From contig JAGATP010000034.1 of assembly GCA_017621155.1 (NCBI GenBank), positions 1 through 45,340 on the forward strand: a stretch of 45,340 nucleotides of DNA. Reading direction: 5' to 3'. This document shows, in pieces, positions 1-8,746 of the stretch. Source of the DNA: Clostridia bacterium. Lineage in GTDB: Bacteria; Bacillota; Clostridia; Christensenellales; Borkfalkiaceae. The notes below the pieces were generated by a model. It saw only the letters and a program-made list of their open reading frames with translations, was not told the DNA's origin and searched no databases. The position numbers and the translations under genes are program-made. Within the stretch, counting starts at the first letter, position 1; each line of letters starts with the position of its first letter.

Positions 1-783
1 AGGCCGGGCTGGCACATCGAGTGCTCCGCCATGAATCGGGCGGCGTTCGGCGATCAGATCGACATTCACGGCGGCGGGCGAGACCTCATCTTCCCCCATC
101 ACGAAAACGAAATCTGCCAGAGCGAATCCCTCACGGGCAAGCAGTTCGTGCGCTATTGGACGCACAACGGACTCATCAAGGTCAACGGACAGAAGATGAG
201 CAAGTCCCTCGGCAACAGCCTTCTTCTGGAGGATCTGCTCAAAAAATATTCCAACGAGGCGATCAAATTCGCCCTCTTGGAGACGAACTATCGGAACGAC
301 ATCAACATCACCGACGAGCTGTTCCCCTCCGCGGAAGCGCACCTCTACGAATTTTACAAGACGATTGCGGAAGTCGGCGAGAACGGCGGAAGCAACGATG
401 CAATCGACAAGGAATTTGACGCCTGCATGAGCGACGATTTTAACACGGCGCTCGCCCTCTCCAACCTGTACGGCTATTTCAAGGAAGTCCGCAAAAAGTT
501 CGAACGGGGGGACAAGGAAGGCGCAAAGGCGGACGTCAGCCAAATCCGAAAGACGTATTCCCTTTTGGGACTCTTCCAAAAGGACGCAAAGGAGTACGTC
601 GCTTGGTATGAATCCAGGCAAAACGACGACATTCCCGCCGAGATCAAGGCGATTGCCGAAGAGAGATGGGCGGCGCGCCTGGAGAAAAATTGGGCAAAGT
701 CGGATACGCTTAGAAACAAGCTCGCAGAATGCGGGTACGCCGTCAAGGATTCCAAGACGGGCTATACACTTTCGAAACTTTAA
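1..783 (+). CDS. cysS: Cysteine--tRNA ligase, C-terminal part (5' end outside window)
   Basis: Cytoplasmic class I aminoacyl-tRNA synthetase that charges tRNA-Cys. The frame is open from base 1 and begins with RPGWHIECSAM, the conserved zinc-site segment of CysRS, followed by GGGRDLIFPHHENEIAQ-type sequence (here ending NEICQ) of the catalytic Rossmann fold. The class I signature is present as KMSKSLGN. The C-terminal part is the helical DALR-type anticodon-binding region, and the protein ends YTLSKL. Roughly 260 codons are visible, a little over half of a usual 460-470 residue enzyme. alaS follows after 17 bases with its own ribosome binding site, so the two synthetases are probably co-transcribed. 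Identification is secure; only the start is missing. Confidence 0.97.
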   Translation, partial: RPGWHIECSAMNRAAFGDQIDIHGGGRDLIFPHHENEICQSESLTGKQFVRYWTHNGLIKVNGQKMSKSLGNSLLLEDLLKKYSNEAIKFALLETNYRNDINITDELFPSAEAHLYEFYKTIAEVGENGGSNDAIDKEFDACMSDDFNTALALSNLYGYFKEVRKKFERGDKEGAKADVSQIRKTYSLLGLFQKDAKEYVAWYESRQNDDIPAEIKAIAEERWAARLEKNWAKSDTLRNKLAECGYAVKDSKTGYTLSKL

Positions 784-800
784 TTTTACGGAGAAAGACG

Positions 801-2618
801 ATGATTACTTCCAAAGAATTGAGACAAAAATGGATTTCTTTCTATGAGGAAAAGGGACACGTCAACATCGGCGCGGTTTCCCTGATCGGGGACGGCACGA
901 CGGGCGTCATGTTCAACGTGGCGGGAATGCAGCCGCTCATGCCCTATCTGCTCGGACAAAAGCACCCCGCCGGCACAAGACTCTGCAACGTACAGGGTTG
1001 CGTCCGCACCGTGGACATCGATTCCGTGGGCGACGCGACGCACTTCACCTTTTTTGAGATGATGGGCAACTGGTCGCTCGGCGACTACTTCAAGGCGGAA
1101 AAGACGAAGTGGACGTTCGAGCTTCTGACCGAGGGCTTCGGGCTCGACAAAGACAAAATCTGCTCCACCGTATTCGAGGGAAACGAAAGCGCCCCCCGCG
1201 ACGAGGAGACGGCAGTCTATTTAAAAGAGCTCGGCATTCGCCCTGAAAACATCTATTACCTTCCCAAGAGCGACAACTGGTGGGAGCTTGAAGGCACGGT
1301 CGGCACGCCCTGCGGCCCTGACAACGAGTGGTTCTATCCCCGCCACGATCAGCCTTGCGGGCCGAACTGTGGCGTCACCTGCGGTTGCGGCAGATACGTC
1401 GAGATCGGAAACGACGTGTACATGCAGTACAGAAAGACGCAGACGGGATACGAGCCTCTCGCTAACAAGAACGTGGACACCGGATTCGGGCTCGATCGAA
1501 TGCTCGTCTTTTTGAACGGACTGGACGACGGGTACAAGACGGACTTGTTCCTCCCCGTTATTGAGAAGCTTGAGGCGCTTTCGGGCAAGTCCTACGACGA
1601 CGATCCCGACGCGAGAAAGGCAATGCGCATCATCGCCGACCATACGAGGACGGCGGTCATGCTCATCGGGGATCAGAATGGAATCGTTCCCTCCAACACG
1701 GGTGCGGGCTATATTTTAAGGAGACTGCTCCGCCGCGCCATTCGCTATACGAGGCAGCTGGGCGTTGCCACCTCTGCCATGGACGAGGCGGCGAAGATCT
1801 TCATCGAGGACATTTACGACGAGGCGTATCCTCTGCTCGTCGAAAAGGAGGAATACATTCTCTCCGAACTCGATAAGGAATCCGAAAAGTTTGAAGCCAT
1901 GCTCGTACAGGGCATCAAGGAATTTGAAAAGTGCATTTCCTCGATTGTCAGAAAGAACGAGTTCATGGCAAAATCCAACCCCGATTATCAAAAGGAAACG
2001 ACGATCGCCGGAAAGGCGGCGTTCCGCCTCTACGACACGTACGGCTTCCCCGTCGAGCTCACCGTCGAAATGGCGGAAGAGAGAGGTTACACCGTCGATA
2101 TGGAGGGATTCGAGGCTTCCTTTAAGGAGCACCAGGAAATCTCCAAGGCGCAGGGAACGTTTAAGGGGGGACTTGCCAATCACGAACAGGCGACGACATA
2201 CCTGCATACGGCGACCCACCTTTTGCAGGCGGCGCTCCGTCAGGTGCTCTCCCCCGATATCTGTCAGAAGGGTTCGAACATCACCGAGGAGCGGCTTCGC
2301 TTCGACTTCAATTTCCCCCGTCCCATGACGGCGGAAGAGATCAAAGAAGTCGAGACGCTCGTCAACGAGAAGATCAAGGAGGACATTCCCGTCGTCATGA
2401 AGGAAATGACCTACGAAGAAGCGAAGGAAGAGGGCTTTACGGGGCTGTTCGCAAACAAATACGGCGAAACGGTCAGAACGTACGCCATCGGTGAATTTTC
2501 CAAGGAAATGTGCGGCGGGCCTCATGCGGAGCATACCGGTCAGCTCGGCACGTTTAAAATTCAAAAAGAACAGTCCTCTGCTGCGGGCATTCGAAGGATT
2601 AAGGCCGTCTTGCAGTAA
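801..2618 (+). CDS. alaS: Alanine--tRNA ligase, short form without the C-Ala domain
   Basis: Charges tRNA-Ala and hydrolyses mischarged Ser/Gly-tRNA-Ala. I place the start at the ATG at 801 (MITSKELRQKW), behind GGAGAAAGACG; an in-frame ATG at 729 lies inside cysS. The class II catalytic domain (MQPLMPYLLGQKHP, FEMMGNWSLGDYFK) and tRNA-recognition region are complete. The editing domain has its zinc ligands: H469 and H473 in HTATHLL, C571 and H575 in CGGPH. The protein stops about 30 residues later, at 605 residues, where most bacterial AlaRS continue through a linker into the DHHA1/C-Ala domain to about 850-880. The stop is followed by the next gene's RBS and no leftover C-Ala coding is visible, so this seems to be a natural short form rather than a frameshift. 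Confidence 0.95.
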   Translation: MITSKELRQKWISFYEEKGHVNIGAVSLIGDGTTGVMFNVAGMQPLMPYLLGQKHPAGTRLCNVQGCVRTVDIDSVGDATHFTFFEMMGNWSLGDYFKAEKTKWTFELLTEGFGLDKDKICSTVFEGNESAPRDEETAVYLKELGIRPENIYYLPKSDNWWELEGTVGTPCGPDNEWFYPRHDQPCGPNCGVTCGCGRYVEIGNDVYMQYRKTQTGYEPLANKNVDTGFGLDRMLVFLNGLDDGYKTDLFLPVIEKLEALSGKSYDDDPDARKAMRIIADHTRTAVMLIGDQNGIVPSNTGAGYILRRLLRRAIRYTRQLGVATSAMDEAAKIFIEDIYDEAYPLLVEKEEYILSELDKESEKFEAMLVQGIKEFEKCISSIVRKNEFMAKSNPDYQKETTIAGKAAFRLYDTYGFPVELTVEMAEERGYTVDMEGFEASFKEHQEISKAQGTFKGGLANHEQATTYLHTATHLLQAALRQVLSPDICQKGSNITEERLRFDFNFPRPMTAEEIKEVETLVNEKIKEDIPVVMKEMTYEEAKEEGFTGLFANKYGETVRTYAIGEFSKEMCGGPHAEHTGQLGTFKIQKEQSSAAGIRRIKAVLQ

Positions 2619-2642
2619 GAGAGTACAATAGGAGAAGGACGT

Positions 2643-3863
2643 ATGAATGAAACCAAGAAAAAGAGAATAGCCATTCTCCTCGTCATTTTCTTTGCCGTTC
2701 TGTTTTTCTTTACGGCGTTCGGCACATATCTCGTGACGAAGAAATACGCCGCGCTTCGGGAAAGACAGCTTCTGCTCGATCAGCAGTACAGCGCGCTCCT
2801 TGTCGAGTACAACAAGATGAAAGCGGAAAACGAAGAGCTTCATCGACTGCAAACCGAGCTGGAAAATACCAACAAGGAGCTCGACCAAGCCAATGCTACG
2901 ATCGATGAATTGAACGCGGCGCTCGAGGAAAATCAGGCGGCGTACACCGAGCTTTCGGAAAAGTACGAAAAACTTGCCAAGGATTACGCCTCCGTCCGTG
3001 CGCAGATGGACGCGCTGTCCGCAAAGTTTGCGGCAGTCAGCGACGAGAACGCCAAGCTCTCCGAAGAGTACAATACTTTAAAGGAGACCTTCGATCTACT
3101 AAGCGCCTTCGTCAATGTGGACGACGTCGCGCGGGCGACCGTCCCCGGAATCGTGTGCTTCGGCGATTCGCTCACGGCGGGCAACGTCGGCAGCGGCGGA
3201 GAAGCCGGAAACCTATGGAGCTTCCCCCTCCAAATTCAACAGCGTCTACATAACGAACTCAGCCCCGCTATCGCTGTCTCTCCTTACGGCTGGAGCGGAT
3301 ACTCCTCCTCGTGGATCGTCAACAATGCGAACATCACGCTTCGGGACAATTGGCACCTCAAAAACTACATCTTCGTCATCTGGATCGGCACGAACGGCGG
3401 TTGGTCTCTGCCCGTCAAGGATGAGGAGGGCAATCCCGTCCTCGACGAAAACGGTAATCAGAAGTACGAAGAGGACGTCCCGACCCTCATCGGTCAGATC
3501 GACGCCATCCTTTCCAATCAGCTCGACAAGGACAAGCGATTCCTCGTCATCGGCTTGACGGAGGGCAAGAAGGACGCGCTCGACACCGCGCTTCAGAATA
3601 AGTACGGCGACAAATTCGTCAACATCAGAGAATATCTTTCCACCGAGGGCATGACCGCCGCAGGCATGACGCCCACGAAGGATGATCTCGAAATGATGGC
3701 AAAGGGACTTGTGCCTTATTCGCTCAGAAAAATCGAAAACGGGCACTATACCGTCCATTACACGGACACGGGATATACCGTCATCGGCAATTATCTGTAC
3801 GAAAGAATGGACGCGCTCGGCTATTTCGACGCGGTAAAACTCGTCAAAAATGCCAAGGCATAA
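2643..3863 (+). CDS. Membrane-anchored coiled-coil SGNH/GDSL-type hydrolase
   Basis: 406 residues. A short basic N-terminus and one hydrophobic helix (about residues 8-30) anchor the protein in the membrane with the rest outside. Residues about 35-155 are a long charged heptad region (ENEELHRLQTELENT and similar), a predicted coiled-coil stalk. The C-terminal half is SGNH-like: block I is GIVCFGDSLTAGN with the nucleophile near Ser176, and block III is IWIGTNGGW. Near the end HYTDTGYTVIGNYLYERM resembles block V, but the usual Asp three residues before the His is not there. RBS is AGGAGAAGG. It closes the cysS-alaS operon, ahead of a terminator. The family acts on esters of carbohydrates or lipids; the substrate here is unknown. 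Confidence 0.8.
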   Translation: MNETKKKRIAILLVIFFAVLFFFTAFGTYLVTKKYAALRERQLLLDQQYSALLVEYNKMKAENEELHRLQTELENTNKELDQANATIDELNAALEENQAAYTELSEKYEKLAKDYASVRAQMDALSAKFAAVSDENAKLSEEYNTLKETFDLLSAFVNVDDVARATVPGIVCFGDSLTAGNVGSGGEAGNLWSFPLQIQQRLHNELSPAIAVSPYGWSGYSSSWIVNNANITLRDNWHLKNYIFVIWIGTNGGWSLPVKDEEGNPVLDENGNQKYEEDVPTLIGQIDAILSNQLDKDKRFLVIGLTEGKKDALDTALQNKYGDKFVNIREYLSTEGMTAAGMTPTKDDLEMMAKGLVPYSLRKIENGHYTVHYTDTGYTVIGNYLYERMDALGYFDAVKLVKNAKA

Positions 3864-3869
3864 ACGCTT

Positions 3870-3904
3870 GCAGCCTCCCCGTTCGGGAGGCTGCGCTCTT
3901 TTTT
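3870..3904 (+). terminator. Intrinsic terminator after the SGNH gene
   Basis: A perfect 10-bp stem (GCAGCCTCCC with GGGAGGCTGC, loop CGTTC) is followed by GCTCTTTTTTT. It closes the cysS-alaS-SGNH operon. Confidence 0.93.
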
Positions 3905-3975
3905 CGGGGGGAAAGGGATGAGAAAAATTTTTTTGCATTTTTTCAAAAAAATTGAGAAACCCAACTCAAAACAGC

Positions 3976-4004
3976 TTGACAGAAAGGGTCTAAAATAATA
4001 CAAT
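3976..4004 (+). promoter_or_regulatory. Sigma-A promoter of rplM-rpsI
   Basis: TTGACA at 3976-3981, a 17-base spacer and TACAAT at 3999-4004. Transcription would begin near 4011, giving an 86-base leader ahead of rplM. Confidence 0.88.
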
Positions 4005-4010
4005 GGAGAG

Positions 4011-4096
4011 GCAATCAAGGGCGGAGACATATCTCACGAATGTTTTCTGACAGAAAGAATGCTTTTTTGACTACAAAAAAGAAGGAGTACAACATA
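4011..4096 (+). promoter_or_regulatory. Candidate ribosomal-protein (L13-type) leader
   Basis: The rplM 5' UTR contains GAATG and GAATGC arms flanking a small hairpin TTTCT-GAC-AGAAA (about 4044-4056), followed by T-rich sequence. Autoregulatory L13 leaders are known ahead of rplM in low-GC Gram-positives, and this UTR has the right position and size. The family assignment is by position and general appearance only; I could not align it to the covariance model. Confidence 0.45.
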
Positions 4097-4528
4097 ATGA
4101 AAACCTACATGGCAAATGCCCAAACGGTGGAAAGAAAATGGTATGTTGTCGACGCAACGAACGTTCCTCTCGGCAGACTTGCTTCGAAGGTAGCGGCGGT
4201 TTTGCGCGGTAAGAACAAGCCTACCTTTACGCCGAACGTGGACACCGGAGATTTCGTGATTGTCATCAATTCGGACAAGGCGGTTCTCACCGGTAAAAAA
4301 TTGGAAGAGAAATTTTACAGATATCATACCGGTTACATCGGCGGACTCAAGGAAGTTTCCTATCGGAAGATGATGGCAGAAAAGAGTGATCTTGCGGTTT
4401 ACGAGGCGGTAAAGGGAATGCTCCCCAAGAACAGCCTTGGCAGAAGCATGATCAAGAAGCTCAGAGTTTACAAGGGTGCAGAGCATAACCACGCTGCCCA
4501 GAAGCCCGAAGAACTCAAATTATTTTAA
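4097..4528 (+). CDS. rplM: 50S ribosomal protein L13
   Basis: 143 residues, the usual length. It begins [20 protein letters not shown] and carries the conserved [18 protein letters not shown] stretch and the [14 protein letters not shown] motif (here [19 protein letters not shown]). The start at 4097 is chosen because AGGAG (4083-4087) precedes it; a longer in-frame version from 4040 would translate the structured leader. rpsI follows after 14 bases, the standard L13-S9 operon. Confidence 0.97.
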   Translation: MKTYMANAQTVERKWYVVDATNVPLGRLASKVAAVLRGKNKPTFTPNVDTGDFVIVINSDKAVLTGKKLEEKFYRYHTGYIGGLKEVSYRKMMAEKSDLAVYEAVKGMLPKNSLGRSMIKKLRVYKGAEHNHAAQKPEELKLF

Positions 4529-4542
4529 GGTGAGGTATTAAA

Positions 4543-4956
4543 ATGGCAAAAGCTAATTTGAAGAAAAAACTTCAATTCTGGGGAACGGGCAGAAGAAAGG
4601 CGGCAATCGCGCGCGTTCGTCTCATCCCCGGCGGCAACGGCAGCATTGTAATCAACGATAGAGCGCTCGACGATTATTTCCCTCAGGGCACTCTTCAGTA
4701 CATCGTGAAACAGCCCCTCGTCCTCACCGCAACCGAAGCAAAATTCGACGTATTCGTCAACGTATGCGGCGGCGGATACACCGGTCAGGCAGGCGCGATT
4801 CGTCTCGGCATTGCCCGTGCTCTTTTGCAGGCAGACGCAGAGCTTCGCCCCGCTCTCAAGAAGGAAGGCTTCCTCACGAGAGATCCCAGAGTCAAGGAGA
4901 GAAAGAAGTACGGCTTGAAAAAGGCTCGTCGTGCTCCTCAGTTCTCCAAGAGATAA
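4543..4956 (+). CDS. rpsI: 30S ribosomal protein S9
   Basis: 137 residues. It contains [16 protein letters not shown] at the start, the [19 protein letters not shown] core, and the basic C-terminal tail ending QFSKR, which in S9 reaches the P-site tRNA. RBS is AAGGTGAGG. It is the last gene of the operon, followed 14 bases later by a terminator. Confidence 0.97.
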   Translation: MAKANLKKKLQFWGTGRRKAAIARVRLIPGGNGSIVINDRALDDYFPQGTLQYIVKQPLVLTATEAKFDVFVNVCGGGYTGQAGAIRLGIARALLQADAELRPALKKEGFLTRDPRVKERKKYGLKKARRAPQFSKR

Positions 4957-4969
4957 TTTGCAAAAAATC

Positions 4970-5003
4970 AAGGTACTCGTTTGGAGTACCTTATTTTTTA
5001 TTT
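4970..5003 (+). terminator. Intrinsic terminator after rpsI
   Basis: A 9-bp stem AAGGTACTC / GAGTACCTT with loop GTTTG, then ATTTTTTATTT. Confidence 0.9.
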
Positions 5004-5016
5004 GTGATAGGAAATC

Positions 5017-6000
5017 ATGGTGCTAACAATGAACGAAAAACGAAAACAGTATATTGAGAGCTGCGAAATTTCTATGGTGGAAAGCGTGAATCTTGGCGGC
5101 TATCGGCAAAAAATTGCGATGGAAGGCAAATCGAAAGAGTTGCCTATTGTCGTTTGCTTACACGGCGGCCCCGGATCTCCGATTCCCTTTTCGGTCGGTT
5201 GCAGAGGGCTTTTCCCCGATATTACCGACCGTTTTCTAATGGTCTATTGGGATCAACTCGGTTGCGGCATTAATAACTATAAAATAGACAATCGTTTTAC
5301 GATAGACCATTTTACAAAAATGACCGTTGACCTGATAAAAGAGGCCAGAGTGCGCTTCCCCGAAAATAAAATCTATCTGTTCGGAATGTCATGGGGCAGT
5401 ATACTCGCCTTACACGCTGCGGTGCAGGTGCCTCAGCTCTTAAACGGCGTTGTGACTTGCGGACAAGTGATCACTGCTCCGATGCTTTCGGAGGATGCTT
5501 TCGACGCGGTCGAAAAGTCATCTGCCCCCGAGGGAAAGAAAAAATTCGCGAGGGAATTGCGTTCGAGAAGGACAAATCCTTCCTTAAAGGAAATGACGGC
5601 ATTTTCCAAAATCATCAGGAAATACACCGATGGCTATCAGAACAGAGCTTCAAAATCCGCTCCCGTAGGCGACATCATCAAAGGACTGCTTTCGAGTCCC
5701 GATTACCGTTTCAAGGACTTCATCGCGATCGTTAAGAACGGATATGCGAAAAACGAGAGCCTTTTGCGGGAAATGGCATCCACAGATCTGAGGGAACTTT
5801 TTCATGAAATAACCATCCCGTATCTTATTTTTCAGGGAGAAACCGATATTGTAACCGATACGAAAAGCGTTGTAACGTTGGTGGAAGGATTAAACAATGA
5901 AAACGTTTCTTGTTCCGTGTTGCCTGACATGGGGCATTTCCCGTCGGAAGCGGCAATGAATCAGATATTCGAAGAGATCATTCATAGGGCGTCTCTGTGA
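5017..6000 (+). CDS. Alpha/beta hydrolase, proline iminopeptidase-like
   Basis: 327 residues, cytoplasmic. The oxyanion-hole segment CLHGGPGSP is the HGGPG motif typical of proline iminopeptidases. The nucleophile elbow is GMSWGSILALHAA (Ser in GxSxG). A likely acid is in FQGETDIVTD and the catalytic His is in DMGHFPSEA near the C-terminus. The cap domain is not conserved enough to name a substrate, so peptidase or general hydrolase are both possible. The start at 5017 has AGGAAA close upstream; ATG at 5029 is an alternative. The gene stands alone between two terminators and by eye is more AT-rich, with more A/T-ending codons, than its neighbours. That could mean recent acquisition. Confidence 0.85.
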   Translation: MVLTMNEKRKQYIESCEISMVESVNLGGYRQKIAMEGKSKELPIVVCLHGGPGSPIPFSVGCRGLFPDITDRFLMVYWDQLGCGINNYKIDNRFTIDHFTKMTVDLIKEARVRFPENKIYLFGMSWGSILALHAAVQVPQLLNGVVTCGQVITAPMLSEDAFDAVEKSSAPEGKKKFARELRSRRTNPSLKEMTAFSKIIRKYTDGYQNRASKSAPVGDIIKGLLSSPDYRFKDFIAIVKNGYAKNESLLREMASTDLRELFHEITIPYLIFQGETDIVTDTKSVVTLVEGLNNENVSCSVLPDMGHFPSEAAMNQIFEEIIHRASL

Positions 6001-6006
6001 GAAGGG

Positions 6007-6045
6007 GCTGTCGCAAGTTTTTTGTTCACTTGCGACAGCTTTTTT
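6007..6045 (+). terminator. Intrinsic terminator after the hydrolase gene
   Basis: An 11-bp stem GCTGTCGCAAG / CTTGCGACAGC around an 11-base loop, then TTTTTT. Confidence 0.9.
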
Positions 6046-6066
6046 GCGGACGGGAAGAGCGACGTT

Positions 6067-6270
6067 TCACTTTTTCTTGTTTTCCCGTTCGATGCGCCGC
6101 GCGCGCGTCTCGTGCCGCTTTACAAAGTCCGAAAAGTAGTCGAATTTCTCCGCGTTTTCGGAGGGCGGGGACGAAGGCGGAAGGTGAGGAGGGGAAGGAC
6201 TTTGAGCGTGATAAGCCGTCCGTTTCTTCCGAAATTTGCCGTGAAACTTGTAGATCGCAAAACTTTTCAT
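6067..6270 (-). CDS. Small basic hypothetical protein
   Basis: 67 residues, rich in Lys, Arg, Pro and Ser, starting MKSFAIYKFHGKFRKK and ending in a charged helix (VKRHETRARRIERENKKK). I recognise no family. What supports it is the start: reading the minus strand, AAAGGAGA sits about 8 bases before the ATG, a near-ideal ribosome binding site in an otherwise non-coding gap. No convincing minus-strand promoter was found. It lies head-to-head with the lipoprotein gene at 6404. Composition is low-complexity in the middle, so a chance frame remains possible. Confidence 0.45.
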   Translation of the reverse strand: MKSFAIYKFHGKFRKKRTAYHAQSPSPPHLPPSSPPSENAEKFDYFSDFVKRHETRARRIERENKKK

Positions 6271-6321
6271 AAAAAAATCTCCTTTTTTGCAAAAATATCA
6301 AAAATGTGGAAGGGTTTTTAT

Positions 6322-6350
6322 TTGATTTGATTGGACTTTTGTTGTATAAT
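6322..6350 (+). promoter_or_regulatory. Sigma-A promoter of the lipoprotein gene
   Basis: TTGATT at 6322-6327, 17-base spacer, perfect TATAAT at 6345-6350; the start codon is at 6404. Confidence 0.8.
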
Positions 6351-6403
6351 AGACATTGCAGTATTCTGCTCATTATACTCTTCAATCAAGGAGTTTTCAC
6401 AAT

Positions 6404-8689
6404 ATGCGAAAGGGTATCAAAACAATACTTGCGGGGACGCTCGCACTTTGCTTTGCCGCACCGGCATTTGTCGGCTGTTCTTCCGGCTCTGCGCTGGAGG
6501 GGGATTTCTCCGGAGAAGTCTCTTCCAACGGCGGTTTTGTCGTCGAGAAAGGCAATTATTACTACTTCATCAACGGCAAGCAGGAGCACACGGCGTCGAA
6601 CGAATTCGGCACCGTCGTCAAGGGCTCGTTGATGCGAATCGCAAAGAGCGCGCTCTCGAGCGGCGCTTACGGCGAGGCGGAAACCGTCGTTCCTTCGTTG
6701 ATGGTTGCAGGGGATTATACCTCCGGCATCTACATCTACGGCGACAGGGTTTACTATGCAACGCCCACCACGGCGAAGAATCAGTCCGGAAGCGTGGAAA
6801 ATTCTTTCCTCGACTTCAAGAGCACCAAGCTCGACGGCACGGACACCTCTGATCTTTATTTCCGTTTGGAGGACAATACCATACAGTATCGCTTTGTCGA
6901 GGAAAACGGCGTCGTCTACTGTATGTACGTCGAGGATGCGGACATCTATTCCTTCAACACGGCGGAGAGAAAGTCCACCATGCTCGTACAGGACGCAGGC
7001 TCGTACCTCTTCTCCACCGATGTGGAAAAGCCCGGCATGTACTACACGATGCCCGTTCAGGTGGATATCGATAAACCTTCCAATTATACGGATAAATACA
7101 CGCAGATCTACTACGTGTCGGCTTCCGTCACCGAAGCGCCCTACACCTACGAATACGACGAGAAGTACCTTTCCGACTATCGGAAGGAAAACGGCAAGGA
7201 CGCGTTGCCCTACGTCAACCTCGGCACGATCGTCTTAGACGGACGCGGAAGCGACAGCGCCTTCACGCAGTACAACCACAACGAGGGAACGACTGCCTAT
7301 ACGCCCAGCGGATATACCTACTCTCTGGTAGCTTATGCAAACGACGGTTTGTACTATACCAGATCTTACGTCGATACGACGAGCTCCACGGGAGACGGCG
7401 GCTGGCTCTTCTACCTTTCCGATGAGAACGCGAGAAGCACATCCTGGAACGCCGTATCCGGCAACGCCGATACCTCTCTCTTCGGCGCAGGGGAATACAA
7501 CGACATCATCGCTTACGATACGACCAAGGCTTCTTCCTCGGCGATCTTCTTAAAGGAAGGGGGCGCGCACTCCTATCTCTACACCGAAAACAACGCCATT
7601 TTCAGAAACGACGTGAAGGAAATCCAGAACGGCATCGAGGTCAAGAGCACGAGAATCGCGGATTCCGTCTCTTCCGCGACTCTTCTTTATACCGAAAAGA
7701 GCGATTCGTTCGGATACGTCTACTATTCCGAAACGGGTACGAATGGCAAAGCGCTCGGCAGAGCTGTCTATAACGGGGAAGAGGGGGATTACAACGCCTT
7801 GCTCGCGAACCCCGACTATCAGCCCGTCAAAATCGCTCCCATCGATTACGCTTCCGATTGGTATGCGCCCGAAAAGCTCGGCGATTACCTCTTCTTCAGC
7901 AATGCGGAAGCTCTTCAGGAAACCGCTTACAACTACGTCTGCGTCATGGATCTGAAGGGAACGAACGCTGACATCGCAGCCCTCAACGAGAAGTTCGAAG
8001 AGATTACGACGGAGATTACCGACGTAAAGGCGAAGTACAACGCGCTCGGCAACCTGATGTTCTATCATTATTGGACGGCAGGCGATAACCCCGTCTTCAA
8101 CCGCTATTATCTCGATCAGGGCAAGAGCGGAAAGACTATGTACGAGAACACCGATTATTACACCGCTTCCCTGAAAGAGGCGGAGGAAGAGGGATACACG
8201 GACACCTATCTCTATTCCGCTTACTTTAAGGATACCTTCCGCGATTTCCAGGCGGGAACGGGTGAGTATCAGGGCAAGTTCGTCGACGAGAGCGGAAAGA
8301 GCTATGCCGTGCAGTCTTATTTCTATCATTGGATCGGTCGAATGACGGACGACGATATGGAGGCGATCGATAAGGTCTGCCAGGATTCCCTCGTCCTCAG
8401 CATCACTTCTTCGGAAGAAAAAGAGGAAGGACTCCCCGTTTGGGCGATCGTTCTGATCGTCGTAGGTTCTGTCCTGGTAGCGGCGGGAATTGCCGCAGCG
8501 ATTGCCATTCCTCTCGTCCTTCGCTCTAAGAAGAAGGAGCAGGTCGAAAAGCCCAAGGCGGAAAAGCTCGTCGTTGATACGACGGACGACGAGAACATCG
8601 ACGTCTATGCGGATGACGATTCCGAACCCGTGGAAACACCCGAAGAGACGACGGAAGAGATCGTTCCCGAATCGGAAGACAAAGAGTAA
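6404..8689 (+). CDS. Large surface lipoprotein with a C-terminal membrane helix and acidic tail
   Basis: 761 residues. The start at 6404 follows AAGGAG (6388-6393); an upstream in-frame ATG at 6356 lies next to the promoter. The N-terminus is a lipoprotein signal peptide ending APAFVGC, so Cys would be lipidated. The long outer region is rich in Tyr, Asp and Gly with repeated short beta segments (SGIYIYGDRVYYATP, EENGVVYCMYVEDADIYSF), resembling proteins with DUF5050-type propeller repeats. Near the C-terminus is one strong membrane helix (LPVWAIVLIVVGSVLVAAG and on), then a basic stop-transfer KKK and a strongly acidic tail of about 50 residues predicted to be cytoplasmic. Having both a lipobox and a transmembrane helix is uncommon. 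Function unknown; single-gene unit. Confidence 0.8.
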   Translation: MRKGIKTILAGTLALCFAAPAFVGCSSGSALEGDFSGEVSSNGGFVVEKGNYYYFINGKQEHTASNEFGTVVKGSLMRIAKSALSSGAYGEAETVVPSLMVAGDYTSGIYIYGDRVYYATPTTAKNQSGSVENSFLDFKSTKLDGTDTSDLYFRLEDNTIQYRFVEENGVVYCMYVEDADIYSFNTAERKSTMLVQDAGSYLFSTDVEKPGMYYTMPVQVDIDKPSNYTDKYTQIYYVSASVTEAPYTYEYDEKYLSDYRKENGKDALPYVNLGTIVLDGRGSDSAFTQYNHNEGTTAYTPSGYTYSLVAYANDGLYYTRSYVDTTSSTGDGGWLFYLSDENARSTSWNAVSGNADTSLFGAGEYNDIIAYDTTKASSSAIFLKEGGAHSYLYTENNAIFRNDVKEIQNGIEVKSTRIADSVSSATLLYTEKSDSFGYVYYSETGTNGKALGRAVYNGEEGDYNALLANPDYQPVKIAPIDYASDWYAPEKLGDYLFFSNAEALQETAYNYVCVMDLKGTNADIAALNEKFEEITTEITDVKAKYNALGNLMFYHYWTAGDNPVFNRYYLDQGKSGKTMYENTDYYTASLKEAEEEGYTDTYLYSAYFKDTFRDFQAGTGEYQGKFVDESGKSYAVQSYFYHWIGRMTDDDMEAIDKVCQDSLVLSITSSEEKEEGLPVWAIVLIVVGSVLVAAGIAAAIAIPLVLRSKKKEQVEKPKAEKLVVDTTDDENIDVYADDDSEPVETPEETTEEIVPESEDKE

Positions 8690-8704
8690 ATTCAAGATAC
8701 GGTT

Positions 8705-8746
8705 ATGCACCCAAAGAGCAGGAAGGCTTTTGGGTGCATCTTTTTT
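8705..8746 (+). terminator. Intrinsic terminator after the lipoprotein gene
   Basis: An 11-bp stem ATGCACCCAAA / TTTGGGTGCAT, then CTTTTTT. Confidence 0.9.

Noticed and set aside
1716..2888. 390-codon minus-strand frame opposite alaS
   Set aside because: Antisense to an intact, highly conserved gene; a result of codon bias in GC-rich coding.
5017..6000. Horizontal acquisition of the hydrolase gene as a firm claim
   Set aside because: It looks more AT-rich by eye, but no mobile-element borders, repeats or target duplications flank it; mentioned only as a possibility.
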